DNA of 42,342 bases from an uncultured Prochlorococcus sp. (GTDB taxonomy: Bacteria > Cyanobacteriota > Cyanobacteriia > PCC-6307 > Cyanobiaceae). The stretch is taken from the NCBI GenBank assembly GCA_902624105.1, contig CACNWH010000010.1, positions 1 to 42,342 of the forward strand, in the 5' to 3' direction. Below the pieces are notes generated by a model, which saw nothing but the letters and a program-made list of their open reading frames with translations, was not told the DNA's origin and did not search any database. Numbering within the stretch: position 1 is the first letter of the stretch; each line of letters begins with the position of its first letter. Positions 21,727 through 31,024 of the stretch are shown piece after piece. A program made the translations under genes and the position numbers.

Positions 21727-22018
<292 letters not shown>

Positions 22019-22077
22019 CAGTCCATATTTTTATCTTTATCAATCAACTTCTATTAAGTTATAAAAAAAATATTTTT

Positions 22078-23967
22078 ATGTGCGGCATAGTAGCAGTTAC
22101 AGGCTATAGACAAGCATTACCAATCCTTGTTAAAGGTTTGGAAAAACTTGAATACCGAGGCTATGACTCCGCAGGAGTGGCTGTAATAGATTCAAATAAT
22201 AATTTAATCTGCCACAGATCAGAAGGGAAACTAAAAAAACTTAAAAATAAATTAAATAAAAAGACTATTAATGGTTCATTAGGTATTGGTCATACTCGTT
22301 GGGCTACTCATGGAAAACCAGTCTTAAAAAATGCTCACCCACATTTTGATTCGACTAAACAAGTTGCAGTTGTTCAGAATGGAATTATAGAAAATTATTT
22401 AGAATTAAAAACAAAATTAGAATTAGACGGGATCGTCTTTAATTCAGAAACTGATACTGAGGTAATACCTCACTTAATACAAAAAGAATTACACAATCTT
22501 GGTACTCTTAATTTAGAGAATAGCGGATCCACCTTGCTTATTGCAGTGAGGAATGTTATTTCCGATCTTGAAGGTGCATATGCAATTGCAGTTATATGGT
22601 CGGGCTCTCCAGATTCACTGATTGTAGCCAGAAAACAGGCGCCCTTAATTATTGGCTTAGGTGAAGGAGAATTTGTATGTGCTAGTGATACCCCTGCAAT
22701 TACAAATATCACAAACACGATTCTGCCTATGGAAGATGAGGAGATGGCTTTGTTAACACCCTTAGGTATCGAAATTTATAATTCAGAAAATGAAAGACAA
22801 TATAGAAATCCAATCTCCCTAAAATTATCAGAACAAATAATTGATAAAAAGCAATTTAAGCACTATATGCTCAAAGAGATTTATGATCAACCTCAGATTG
22901 CAAAAAATTGGATAAAACAATTTTTGGGAAATGATTTATCTTCATTTACATCTATAAATTATTCATTTGATATTGGATTTCTAGAGAATATAGAACAAAT
23001 ACAGATTCTTGCATGTGGGACAAGTAGACATGCGGCTCTCATAGGGAGCTACTTACTCGAACAATACGCGGGCATACCCACAACTGTTTTTTATGCGAGT
23101 GAATTTAGATATTCACCCCCTCCTTTATCTCCTAATATTCTTACTATTGGCGTAACTCAATCAGGGGAAACAGCAGATACTCTTGCCGCTTTAAATATGG
23201 AAATTAAAAGGAGGCAATCTTCAGGAAAAGAATCTTATAAACCAAATCTTATTGCGATAACAAATAGACTGGATAGCTCAATATCAAGGCTTATTCCAAA
23301 TGTAATTGATATATCGGCAGGCATAGAAATTGGTGTAGCAGCGACAAAAACCTTTTTTGGTCAATTATTGTCTTTTTATGGCCTAGCAATAACATTTGCA
23401 CAACTAAGAAAAAGTAAAACAAGCGAGGAAATTAATAATATGATTTCAAATTTAATTAAAATACCTTCACTTTTAGAGGATCTAATTATTAGTCATAATG
23501 AAATTGCAGAGGAATTGGCTCACAACTTTTCTAATATAAAAGATGTGATTTTTCTTGGGAGAGGTATTAATTATCCTATTGCTTTAGAGGGAGCTCTCAA
23601 GTTAAAAGAGATAAGTTATATTCATGCTGCGGGTTATCCAGCTGGAGAAATGAAACATGGACCAATTGCTTTACTTGAGAAAAAAGTCCCAGTCATTTCA
23701 ATTGCCACTCCAGGTAATGTATTTGAAAAAGTTATAAGTAATGCACAAGAAGCCAAAGCTAGAGATTCTTACCTTGTGGGTATTGCTCCAGAATGTGAAG
23801 GTACCGAAATATTTGATTATTTAATACCTTTACCTTTAACAGATGAATGGATGTATCCTTTGTTGACAGTCGTTCCAATGCAACTGTTAAGTTATCATAT
23901 TGCAGCTCATAGAGGACTTGATGTTGATCAGCCAAGAAATCTTGCTAAGAGCGTTACAGTAGAGTAG
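22078..23967 (+). CDS. glmS: Glucosamine--fructose-6-phosphate aminotransferase
   Basis: A 629-residue GlmS. The N-terminal class II glutamine amidotransferase domain begins MCGIVAVTGYR, so Cys2 becomes the N-terminal nucleophile; YRGYDSAGVAV, GHTRWATHG and the NGIIENY loop follow. Two SIS domains form the isomerase half: ILACGTSRHAALIG, TQSGETADTLAAL, FLGRGINYPIALEGALKLKEI and the C-terminal DQPRNLAKSVTVE. It makes glucosamine-6-phosphate for peptidoglycan and LPS. No glmS ribozyme-like leader is visible in the 80-bp upstream gap. Confidence 0.97.
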   Translation: MCGIVAVTGYRQALPILVKGLEKLEYRGYDSAGVAVIDSNNNLICHRSEGKLKKLKNKLNKKTINGSLGIGHTRWATHGKPVLKNAHPHFDSTKQVAVVQNGIIENYLELKTKLELDGIVFNSETDTEVIPHLIQKELHNLGTLNLENSGSTLLIAVRNVISDLEGAYAIAVIWSGSPDSLIVARKQAPLIIGLGEGEFVCASDTPAITNITNTILPMEDEEMALLTPLGIEIYNSENERQYRNPISLKLSEQIIDKKQFKHYMLKEIYDQPQIAKNWIKQFLGNDLSSFTSINYSFDIGFLENIEQIQILACGTSRHAALIGSYLLEQYAGIPTTVFYASEFRYSPPPLSPNILTIGVTQSGETADTLAALNMEIKRRQSSGKESYKPNLIAITNRLDSSISRLIPNVIDISAGIEIGVAATKTFFGQLLSFYGLAITFAQLRKSKTSEEINNMISNLIKIPSLLEDLIISHNEIAEELAHNFSNIKDVIFLGRGINYPIALEGALKLKEISYIHAAGYPAGEMKHGPIALLEKKVPVISIATPGNVFEKVISNAQEAKARDSYLVGIAPECEGTEIFDYLIPLPLTDEWMYPLLTVVPMQLLSYHIAAHRGLDVDQPRNLAKSVTVE

Positions 23968-23969
23968 GC

Positions 23970-23996
23970 AAGCTTTTGAGCATAAGTGAAAAGTTT
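23970..23996. terminator. Shared hairpin between glmS and rimM
   Basis: AAGCTTTT (23970-23977) can pair with AAAAGTTT (23989-23996), one pair being G-U, around an 11-base loop. It lies between the glmS stop and the last bases of the convergent rimM, and could act in either direction. This is a weak candidate. Confidence 0.3.
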
Positions 23997-24534
23997 AAAG
24001 ATCTAATAATCCTGATGGAGGATCGATAATTAAATAGTTGTTTTTTTGGTCTATAACTGTCACAATTTCTTTTACAAAAGGGATTAGAACATTTCTATTA
24101 TTTTTATTCAATCTGATAACAATTAGATTATTGTTTTCTGTCATTAAATCAACTACTTTTCCAATTACTTTTATATCATTCTCAATCTGTAATTTTACAT
24201 CTAAATCGAGTAGTTGATTTAGATGAAATTCATTATCTCTTAATTTAGGAATATCATTACTTTTAACAAGTAATTTATGTTGTTTTAGATTATCTGCCTC
24301 ATTTTTATCTTTAATGCCTTCTAAAGATATAATGAATGACTCTTTCCCTGGCTTTTGGCATCCAGAGGTAAGATAATAAGGAATTGGTTCTTCAGCATTT
24401 TTTTGTACCCATCTTTTACCAGGCTTTGTGAATCTTTCTTTAAAGTCACTTAAGGATTGAATATTTAATTTTCCTTTTATTCCATGGGAGGAAGTAATGA
24501 TACCAACCACCAACCAATCTTCATTTTCTATCAT
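23995..24534 (-). CDS. rimM: Ribosome maturation factor RimM
   Basis: A 179-residue RimM. The N-terminal beta-barrel begins WLVVGIITSSHGIKGKLNIQ, the family hallmark. A PRC-barrel C domain follows (about 100-175: HLNQLLDLDVKL; VLIPFVKEIVTVID; LIIDPPSGLLDL). It helps assemble the 30S head by binding ribosomal protein S19. It is divergent from ndhS with a 30-bp gap and convergent with glmS. Confidence 0.93.
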   Translation of the reverse strand: MIENEDWLVVGIITSSHGIKGKLNIQSLSDFKERFTKPGKRWVQKNAEEPIPYYLTSGCQKPGKESFIISLEGIKDKNEADNLKQHKLLVKSNDIPKLRDNEFHLNQLLDLDVKLQIENDIKVIGKVVDLMTENNNLIVIRLNKNNRNVLIPFVKEIVTVIDQKNNYLIIDPPSGLLDL

Positions 24535-24564
24535 ATTATATTTATAAATTGAATTGAAACTAAA

Positions 24565-24750
24565 ATGGATAATACTTCCAAGCCAATATTACCTGGCTCT
24601 ATAGTAAAAGTTAAAGATGAAAGTTCCATTTATAAAGGATATAAAGGTTTTGTTCAAAGGGTAACTAGAAAGAAGGCTGCAGTTCTTTTTGAAGGTGGTA
24701 ACTGGGATAAGCTTATAACCTTTTCTTTAAAACATTTGGAACTTATTTAA
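24565..24750 (+). CDS. ndhS: NDH-1 complex subunit NdhS
   Basis: A 61-residue SH3-like protein. The sequence LPGSIVKVKD, GYKGFVQRVTRKKAAVLFEGGNWDKLITF matches cyanobacterial NdhS (the CRR31 homologue). NdhS sits on the stromal arm of the photosynthetic NDH-1 complex and forms the docking site for reduced ferredoxin in cyclic electron flow. The identification is by recognition of the VLFEGGNWDKL core and the length. It is tightly packed between rimM and rnc, with one base between its stop and the rnc stop. Confidence 0.85.
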   Translation: MDNTSKPILPGSIVKVKDESSIYKGYKGFVQRVTRKKAAVLFEGGNWDKLITFSLKHLELI

Positions 24751-24751
24751 G

Positions 24752-25489
24752 TTAATTATTATTGATTTTCATTAAAGATTCAATTGCTTTCGAAGCGGCA
24801 ATCTTCTCTGCTTTTTTATGAGACTGTCCATAAGAAGTAGCATATAGTTTACCTTCTATAAAAACCTCGCAAAAAAATCTTTTTTGATCTCCATGGGTTT
24901 TTGAAGTCTCCACGATTTTATAAATGGGTAAGTTTATAGATCTACTTTGACACCATTCTTGTAACTTAGATTTTGCGTTAAATTTGTATGGCGAATCAAG
25001 GATTACTTTTGAATCTTTTAACCAATATTGATCTAGCCACAAATTGACTTCTTTTACTGAACTAAAGCATTTATAAATGGCGCCAATGAGAGCTTCAGTA
25101 ATTTCTGCTATGATTGTATCTTTTGAAAAACTGTCACCAATAGCTTTTGGCCCTACAATAATAATTTGTTCTAATTGGATTTTTCTTCCAAATTTTGCTA
25201 ACCATTCATCACTTACTATTTGTGCTCTTAGTTCAGATCTTTCTCCTACATTCAATCTTGGGAAATTCTTTTCAATAAATTCAGAAGCAGATAGTCTTAA
25301 AACAGCATCTCCAAAAAATTCTAATTTTTCATGGTTTATTTCTTTGCTCATTGAAGAGTGTGTCAGTGCTTCATTAATTATCCTAAGTTTTTCGAGATTA
25401 TTAGTTGCTAATATTTGGTGAAATCTAATTGAATTAATTTTTAAAGATTTTAAAAAATTAACTATATCCGCAACTCTCTCATTATTCAT
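24752..25489 (-). CDS. rnc: Ribonuclease III
   Basis: A 245-residue RNase III. The catalytic signature HEKLEFFGDAVLRL is near residue 54-67 (Glu and Asp metal ligands), with a second acidic site in TEALIGAIYKC. A C-terminal double-stranded RNA-binding domain (about 168-240) ends KKAEKIAASKAIESL. It cleaves double-stranded RNA in rRNA and mRNA processing. It lies 34 bp downstream of the RNase P RNA gene in the same direction. Confidence 0.95.
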   Translation of the reverse strand: MNNERVADIVNFLKSLKINSIRFHQILATNNLEKLRIINEALTHSSMSKEINHEKLEFFGDAVLRLSASEFIEKNFPRLNVGERSELRAQIVSDEWLAKFGRKIQLEQIIIVGPKAIGDSFSKDTIIAEITEALIGAIYKCFSSVKEVNLWLDQYWLKDSKVILDSPYKFNAKSKLQEWCQSRSINLPIYKIVETSKTHGDQKRFFCEVFIEGKLYATSYGQSHKKAEKIAASKAIESLMKINNN

Positions 25490-25523
25490 GGAGTTTAAGG
25501 TATTTAACTATAAGTTTTAAAGT

Positions 25524-25904
25524 AAAAGCAGGTCATAAGCCGGGTTCTGTTCACCTTTAAATAAAGGTGGGTAATCATCTATCTAGGACTGGAATTACTT
25601 CTCAGCCTCAAGCGGCGCTTTTAAGAAGATTAAACAATGGCCATAAAATCTTCTTAGCCTTGCACCCAGCCGGGGTTTACCTAGCTAATACCTCTCAGTA
25701 TTACTGGTGCGCTCTTACCGCACCTTTGCACCCTTACCATACTCTTAGAGTATTAGGCGGTATGTTTCTGTGGCACTATCCTCGCGGTTTCCCGCACTGG
25801 GAGTTATCCAGCAAGCCTGGCCATGTGGGAGCCCGGACTTTCCTCAAAAGAGTTTTATTTTGTTTCCATCATAAAACTCTTTTGCGATTACCTCTCCTGC
25901 TTTT
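25524..25904 (-). ncRNA. rnpB: RNase P RNA
   Basis: Read on the minus strand, the 5' end AAAAGCAGGAGAGG and the 3' end GACCTGCTTTT form helix P1. The universal segments follow: GAGGAAAGTCCGGGCTCC (CR-I), the P3-type hairpin of ACTCTTTT and its complement, CAGTGCGGGAAACCGCGAGG, GGTAAGGGTGCAAAGGTGCG, and AACCCGGCTTATGACC (CR-V) near the 3' end. It is the catalytic RNA that trims tRNA 5' ends. Total about 381 nt, normal for the bacterial A type. Exact ends are estimated from P1. It explains the apparent plus-strand reading frame here, which is not a gene. Confidence 0.96.
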
Positions 25905-25942
25905 ATAAATCATAATGCTTATTATTAAAAAAAACATCTATT

Positions 25943-26016
<74 letters not shown>

Positions 26017-26024
26017 TAAAAGTT

Positions 26025-26041
26025 ACTAAACTATATTTAGT
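26025..26041 (+). terminator. Small hairpin after tRNA-Arg
   Basis: ACTAAA (26025-26030) and TTTAGT (26036-26041) can form a 6-bp stem with a 5-base loop nine bases after the tRNA. There is no U-run after it, so this is a weak terminator or processing signal. Confidence 0.2.
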
Positions 26042-26095
26042 ATATGTGCAAACTTACCACTCTCTAGCTAGCGTATAGATAGTAATTAGGCTTTT

Positions 26096-26425
26096 ATGGC
26101 AAAGCTACACGATATGCGTTTAAAGCTCTTGGTTCAACAAGAACATGAACGTATTGCAAAATCTCAACCTAATGATCTAGATCTTTCTATTGTTCAAGCA
26201 AGATGCCTTTGCTGGCTTGCTTTGTTAGCAGAAGCTCATGAAGATCAAGCTAATGATGCTGAAAAACGCGGAGACGCTGAACAAGCTATGGGTTGGTTCG
26301 CGGATTCAATGCGCTTAAGAGATGTTATCAATTTAGTTACGAGTATCGAAATACCTTTGCCAGAAAGTCCTGATTCTCTGGATGAAAATGAAGATTTATT
26401 TGATGGTCCAACTATAAGTGCATAA
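26096..26425 (+). CDS. Conserved hypothetical protein, helical
   Basis: A 109-residue acidic, mostly alpha-helical soluble protein. The N-terminal half (MAKLHDMRLKLLVQQEHERI) and the central RCLCWLALLAEAHEDQANDAE look like a helical hairpin. The C-terminus is acidic and disordered (PDSLDENEDLFDG). No catalytic motif or signal peptide is seen. It is of a type conserved in marine picocyanobacteria, but I know of no function. It is followed after 36 bp by a second hypothetical gene in the same direction. Confidence 0.75.
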   Translation: MAKLHDMRLKLLVQQEHERIAKSQPNDLDLSIVQARCLCWLALLAEAHEDQANDAEKRGDAEQAMGWFADSMRLRDVINLVTSIEIPLPESPDSLDENEDLFDGPTISA

Positions 26426-26461
26426 TTAATGCGATTATATAGATAGTTTTAAATATCTCTT

Positions 26462-26914
26462 GTGACAGAAGAACCATGTCAATGCTCTGATTGTCAAAGA
26501 TTCTATAGAGAGCATGATCGATTAATACGTGAATTTCCTACTCTCAAACAGCAACAAGAACTTAATTGGGCATCAATTCAATCGTTTCGAACTCTTTGCG
26601 GTAAAGTAACCGAGGAATTACAAAAAAGATTAGCTGATAATGATGAAAAGGAATCAAAATCTCATGACAATGGAAATAAATGTACTAATGAAGAACTTGA
26701 AGATGCAATAAGCGAACTTGAAAATATTAATGCATATTTGTACTCGATTGAGGCTTTAATGGAACGTATCTTTGACATAAAAGTTTCCGATAAAATTGAG
26801 ACTAAATTTAAAGAGATAGCCGATGAAATAGCTCCTGATCCACTTAATATTGATAGGTTAATATTAAATAGACTATTCCATCAGACACCTGATTTTCCTG
26901 ATAAAAACAATTAA
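26462..26914 (+). CDS. Conserved hypothetical protein with N-terminal Cys cluster
   Basis: A 150-residue protein starting at GTG. The N-terminus TEEPCQCSDCQRFYREHDR has Cys6, Cys8 and Cys11, with further Cys in TLCGK and NKCTNEE; metal binding is possible but unproven. The remainder is helical with heptad-like spacing (LEDAISELENINAYLYSIEALMERI), suggesting a coiled coil. It lies 36 bp after the preceding hypothetical gene, and its stop directly abuts the convergent glgP stop. Function unknown. Confidence 0.72.
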   Translation: MTEEPCQCSDCQRFYREHDRLIREFPTLKQQQELNWASIQSFRTLCGKVTEELQKRLADNDEKESKSHDNGNKCTNEELEDAISELENINAYLYSIEALMERIFDIKVSDKIETKFKEIADEIAPDPLNIDRLILNRLFHQTPDFPDKNN

Positions 26915-29473
26915 TTAATTAGTTAGTTCTTCAATATCGCATGTGATATCTACTGGCATTGGAACAACTTTCCATATTGATTCACAATATTCTCTAATAG
27001 CTCTATCAGAAGAAAAATATCCTGACCTAGCTGTATTTAATAAAGCCATTTTATTCCACTTATTTTTATCATTCCAAGCTTTACTAACGACATCTTGAGT
27101 ATTTAAATAATCATCAAAATCTGCCATCACAAAAAAGGGATCTAAGCCTTTAAGGCTATTAAGTAAAGGCTTAAATAATTCTTTATCACCATTACTAAAA
27201 TGACCAATTTCTATAAGTCTTAGCACTTCTGTTAATTCAGTAGAATTTTTTATATAATTTTCCGGATTATATCCTTTGTTTTTTAATTTCATTATTTCGC
27301 TTTCTGTTTTTCCGAATAGGAAAAAGTTTTCAGGTTTTACTAATTCTCTTAATTCGACATTTGCTCCATCAAGTGTACCTATTGTTAATGCACCGTTCAT
27401 GGCGAATTTCATATTGCCAGTGCCAGAAGCTTCTTTGCCAGCAGTTGAAATTTGCTCTGACAAATCAGTTGCAGGGTAAACTATTTCACCAAGCTTCACA
27501 TTATAGTCTGGTAAAAAGACTACTCTTAATAAACCATCCATATCAGGATCAGCATTCACAACATCTGCAATCCCGTTAATAAATCTGATCATTAATTTTG
27601 CCATAAAATAACCAGGAGCTGCTTTTCCTCCAAAAATTATTGTTCTGGGGGCTTTAGTGGTGCTGTTTCCATTTTTGATGCGTATATATTGAGCTATTAT
27701 TTGTAGAGCATTTAGATGTTGTCTTTTGTATTGATGAATTCTTTTCACTTGAACATCAAATAGGCTTGATGGATCTACAAGTATTCCAGTTTTTGAATGT
27801 ATATAGTTGGATAATTTACGCTTCCCTAGTAATTTTGTCTCTTGGAATTTTTCAAGAAAATTTAGATCATCTTTTTTTGTTTCTAACTTTTCCATTAACT
27901 TCATATTAGTTATCCAATCTGAGCCAATTTCTTTATCTAAAAGGTCAGCTAAACCTGGATTAGCTAATGCTACCCATCTTCTTGGTGTTACTCCATTTGT
28001 AACATTCGTGAACTTTTCTGGCCATAATTCTGCGAATTCAGGAAGTAATTGCCTTTTTATTAAATCTGAGTGTAGAGCAGCTACTCCATTTATATGATGA
28101 GCACCAATAGTTGCAAGGTGTGCCATCCTAACTGACTTTGAACCGTCCTCGTCGATAATAGATAATTTCCTAAGAATTTTGTCATCGCCAGGATAACGTA
28201 GTCTTAGTTGCTGTAAAAACCTCCAGTTAATTTCATAAATAATTTCTAGATGGCGAGGTAATAGATCGTTGAATAAATGCAAATCCCATTTTTCTAGAGC
28301 TTCAGGCAGCAATGTATGGTTTGTATATGCAACTGATTGGGTTGTTATATTCCAAGCTTTATCCCAACTTATATGATATTGATCTATTAAAAGTCGCATT
28401 AATTCAGCTACTGCAATTGCTGGATGAGTATCATTCAATTGGACTGTCCAGTGTTTTGGAAAGTCAGTTATTGCAATTGATCTTTTTTCGAGACTTCTAA
28501 GCATATCTTGTAGTGAGCAGCTAACAAAGAAATGTTGTTGTTTTAATCTCAACCTTCTACCTTCATCAGTGCCATCATTAGGATATAAAACCTTTGATAG
28601 GGTCTCAGAAGCAACTTTTTCTTCGACTGCTCCATAATAATCACCAATATTGAAAGCATAAAAGTCGAAACTTTCAGTAGCATCTGCTCTCCATAGTCTT
28701 AATCTGTCACAAGTGTTAACTCGATATCCTAAAACTGGCACATCATGTGGAACTCCAATAGCGTGTTCATAAGGAATCCATCTGGAGCGATAATTTCCTT
28801 TGTCATCTCTATAGCTTTCTGTTCTTCCTCCAAAGCCAACAAAACAAGATTCATCAGGTTGAGGTAATTCCCATGGCCAACCTCCTTTTAACCATTTGTC
28901 TGTAACTTCAACTTGCCAACCATCTCTAATGAGTTGATTGAAAATACCAAATTCGTATCTAATTCCATAACCCACTGCTGGGACTTGTAGGGATGCTAAG
29001 GATTCCATATAGCATGCGGCAAGGCGACCAAGACCTCCATTTCCAAGACCAGGTTCCTCTTCAACTTCTAGTATCTTTGATAAGGAATCTATTCCAAATC
29101 TTTTTAATGCATCTTCAGCTTCTTTAGTAATACCTAGATTTAAAAGGTTATTGCTCAGTTGGGGACCTATTAGAAACTCAGCAGATAAATAGGCGACAGT
29201 TTTTTGAGGTTTTTTTCTTATTACTTCTTGACTAGCAAGATATCTTGTCATTAATCGATCTTTGACTGCATAACTCAAAGCCATATATAAATCATGATGA
29301 CTCGCTGATGTTGCAAGCTTTCCTAAGGTAAAAAATAAATGAGATGTCATCCCTTTGAATAATGCTTCAGCATCCATACCTGCTTTTTCTGAATCTAAGT
29401 AGCAGCCTGGAGTAGGGAGTCTTAAGTCAAAAGGTTCGTTAGTATTCATAGGCTTTCTCATATTTATGAACAT
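26915..29473 (-). CDS. glgP: Glycogen phosphorylase
   Basis: A GT35 alpha-glucan phosphorylase of up to 852 residues. It shows YLSAEFLIGPQLSNNLLNLG near 95, GLGNGGLGRLAACYMESLA, the active-site NDTHPAIAVAELMRLL and, near residue 690, the pyridoxal phosphate Lys in STAGKEASGTGNMKFAMNGA. It releases glucose-1-phosphate from glycogen. ATGs at 29473, 29461 and 29449 are all in frame ahead of the conserved LPTPGCYLDS segment; I keep the longest, but 29449 is equally plausible. It is divergent from the antiporter across a 143-bp space with an inverted repeat. Confidence 0.96.
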   Translation of the reverse strand: MFINMRKPMNTNEPFDLRLPTPGCYLDSEKAGMDAEALFKGMTSHLFFTLGKLATSASHHDLYMALSYAVKDRLMTRYLASQEVIRKKPQKTVAYLSAEFLIGPQLSNNLLNLGITKEAEDALKRFGIDSLSKILEVEEEPGLGNGGLGRLAACYMESLASLQVPAVGYGIRYEFGIFNQLIRDGWQVEVTDKWLKGGWPWELPQPDESCFVGFGGRTESYRDDKGNYRSRWIPYEHAIGVPHDVPVLGYRVNTCDRLRLWRADATESFDFYAFNIGDYYGAVEEKVASETLSKVLYPNDGTDEGRRLRLKQQHFFVSCSLQDMLRSLEKRSIAITDFPKHWTVQLNDTHPAIAVAELMRLLIDQYHISWDKAWNITTQSVAYTNHTLLPEALEKWDLHLFNDLLPRHLEIIYEINWRFLQQLRLRYPGDDKILRKLSIIDEDGSKSVRMAHLATIGAHHINGVAALHSDLIKRQLLPEFAELWPEKFTNVTNGVTPRRWVALANPGLADLLDKEIGSDWITNMKLMEKLETKKDDLNFLEKFQETKLLGKRKLSNYIHSKTGILVDPSSLFDVQVKRIHQYKRQHLNALQIIAQYIRIKNGNSTTKAPRTIIFGGKAAPGYFMAKLMIRFINGIADVVNADPDMDGLLRVVFLPDYNVKLGEIVYPATDLSEQISTAGKEASGTGNMKFAMNGALTIGTLDGANVELRELVKPENFFLFGKTESEIMKLKNKGYNPENYIKNSTELTEVLRLIEIGHFSNGDKELFKPLLNSLKGLDPFFVMADFDDYLNTQDVVSKAWNDKNKWNKMALLNTARSGYFSSDRAIREYCESIWKVVPMPVDITCDIEELTN

Positions 29474-29555
29474 AGCTGCTTTTTAAAAAAATTCTGAGTT
29501 GTGAGTGCAGATCCACACTTGTTTATTATTTTTTTATTTTTTTTGACATATTTGC

Positions 29556-29584
29556 GAAACATGGCACTTTCTAAACTATGTTTC
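29556..29584. repeat. Inverted repeat between glgP and the antiporter
   Basis: A perfect 7-bp inverted repeat, GAAACAT (29556-29562) and ATGTTTC (29578-29584), with a 15-base spacer, lies in the divergent promoter region, just downstream of a TTGACA hexamer (29543-29548). It could be an operator or an mRNA leader hairpin. The AT-rich background makes chance occurrence possible. Confidence 0.3.
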
Positions 29585-29616
29585 AATAAGTGATAAATTT
29601 TTATTAACTTTTTTGA

Positions 29617-30984
29617 ATGAATTATCTATTAGCTGAATTAAGTGCACATGACTTGGAAGTAGCTGAAACTCTTATAGGGGTAATAAGATTTCTTCTGATA
29701 TTTTTAGCTGCTAGAGCTCTTGCTGAGGTATTAGTAAGATTGAGTCTCCCTACTATTGTAGGTGAACTTCTTGCTGGAGTAGTTATTGGAGCTTCAGGAT
29801 TTCACCTTCTAATACCTCCATCTGCTCAAACAGAGTTAAATGAAGGTTTAGTTAATCTAATAAGCTCATTAGCTTCTATCCCGCCAGAAGCAGTACCAGA
29901 TGTTTATTTTGAGACGTTTCCTTCTTTGCAGGCAGTAGCAACTTTAGGGTTGTATGCTCTTTTATTTTTAACAGGGCTAGAAAGTGAATTAGAGGAGTTA
30001 GTTGCTGTAGGGGCTCAGGCTTTTACTGTCGCAATGGCAGGTGTAATTTTACCTTTTGCATTTGGTACCTTTGGTTTGATGTTTATATTTCAAGTTGATT
30101 TAATACCTGCAGTATTTGCCGGCGCCTCTATGACAGCTACGAGTATAGGTATTACAGCTAGTGTATTTGGAGAATTGGGGTATCTCAAGACGAGAGAAGG
30201 TCAAATAGTGATAGGAGCTGCAGTCTTGGATGATATTTTAGGAATTGTAATTCTTGCAGTTGTTGTGGCACTAGCAGCAGGGGGTTCATTAGAAATTGCG
30301 CCAATTATAAAACTTGTTGCAGCTGCAGTAGTGTTTGTCATCGCTGCTATTGCATTGAGTCGAACTGCTGCACCTGGTTTTGATTGGTTGCTTGATAGAT
30401 TAAAAGCACCTGGGGCAGTTGTAGTAGCTTCTTTTGTAATTCTTGTTTTGTGTTGTTTTGTCGCTACTGCTATTGGCCTAGAAGCAGCTTTAGGTGCATT
30501 TGCTGCTGGTCTAATTTTGAGTAGTTCTAAAAATAATCATGCGATACAGCAATCAGTCCTTCCATTAGTTTCTTTATTTGCAACTATATTTTTTGTTTTA
30601 GTTGGAGCGGGTATGGATTTGTCAGTAATTAACCCTCTTGATCCCTCTAGTAGATCAGCACTAGTGGTAGCTGGTTTTTTATTAGTAGTAGCAATTATTG
30701 GAAAAATTGCTGCAGGATGGTCATTTGTTATTGATAAACCAACAGATAGATTAGTTGTTGGATTGGGTATGATGCCACGAGGTGAAGTCGGTTTAATCTT
30801 TTTAGGACTAGGTACTAGTGCAGGTTTATTAACGCCTTCCCTTGAAGCTGCGATACTACTCATGGTGATAGGAACAACATTCTTAGCACCAGTGCTTTTG
30901 AGAATAGTTCTTAAAGATAAAACACCTGGAGATGGTAATAACGTAGATGACGATGTCGCTGCTAACCCTGTAGGACTTCGTTAG
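29617..30984 (+). CDS. CPA2-family Na+/H+ antiporter
   Basis: A 455-residue integral membrane protein with about 12 predicted spans, of the monovalent cation:proton antiporter-2 (NapA/KefB) fold. Hallmarks are LPTIVGELLAGVVIGASGF, FLTGLESELEEL, the ASMTATSIGITASVFGELG core helix, the ion-binding VLDDILGIVIL pair of Asp residues, and MMPRGEVGLIFLGLG. It lacks the KefB C-terminal TrkA domain and ends in a short acidic tail. It likely exchanges Na+ for H+ across the plasma membrane. The hydrolase gene starts 40 bp later. Confidence 0.9.
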   Translation: MNYLLAELSAHDLEVAETLIGVIRFLLIFLAARALAEVLVRLSLPTIVGELLAGVVIGASGFHLLIPPSAQTELNEGLVNLISSLASIPPEAVPDVYFETFPSLQAVATLGLYALLFLTGLESELEELVAVGAQAFTVAMAGVILPFAFGTFGLMFIFQVDLIPAVFAGASMTATSIGITASVFGELGYLKTREGQIVIGAAVLDDILGIVILAVVVALAAGGSLEIAPIIKLVAAAVVFVIAAIALSRTAAPGFDWLLDRLKAPGAVVVASFVILVLCCFVATAIGLEAALGAFAAGLILSSSKNNHAIQQSVLPLVSLFATIFFVLVGAGMDLSVINPLDPSSRSALVVAGFLLVVAIIGKIAAGWSFVIDKPTDRLVVGLGMMPRGEVGLIFLGLGTSAGLLTPSLEAAILLMVIGTTFLAPVLLRIVLKDKTPGDGNNVDDDVAANPVGLR

Positions 30985-31024
30985 CAATAATTTATATTAT
31001 TATTTAAATAAAAGAAGTAATTAA

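Noticed and set aside
22020-22077. Possible glmS ribozyme upstream of glmS
   Set aside because: The 80-bp gap is too short and shows none of the conserved ribozyme core.
25567-25908. A 113-codon plus-strand open frame
   Set aside because: It lies entirely over the RNase P RNA gene on the opposite strand; the sequence conservation is that of the RNA.
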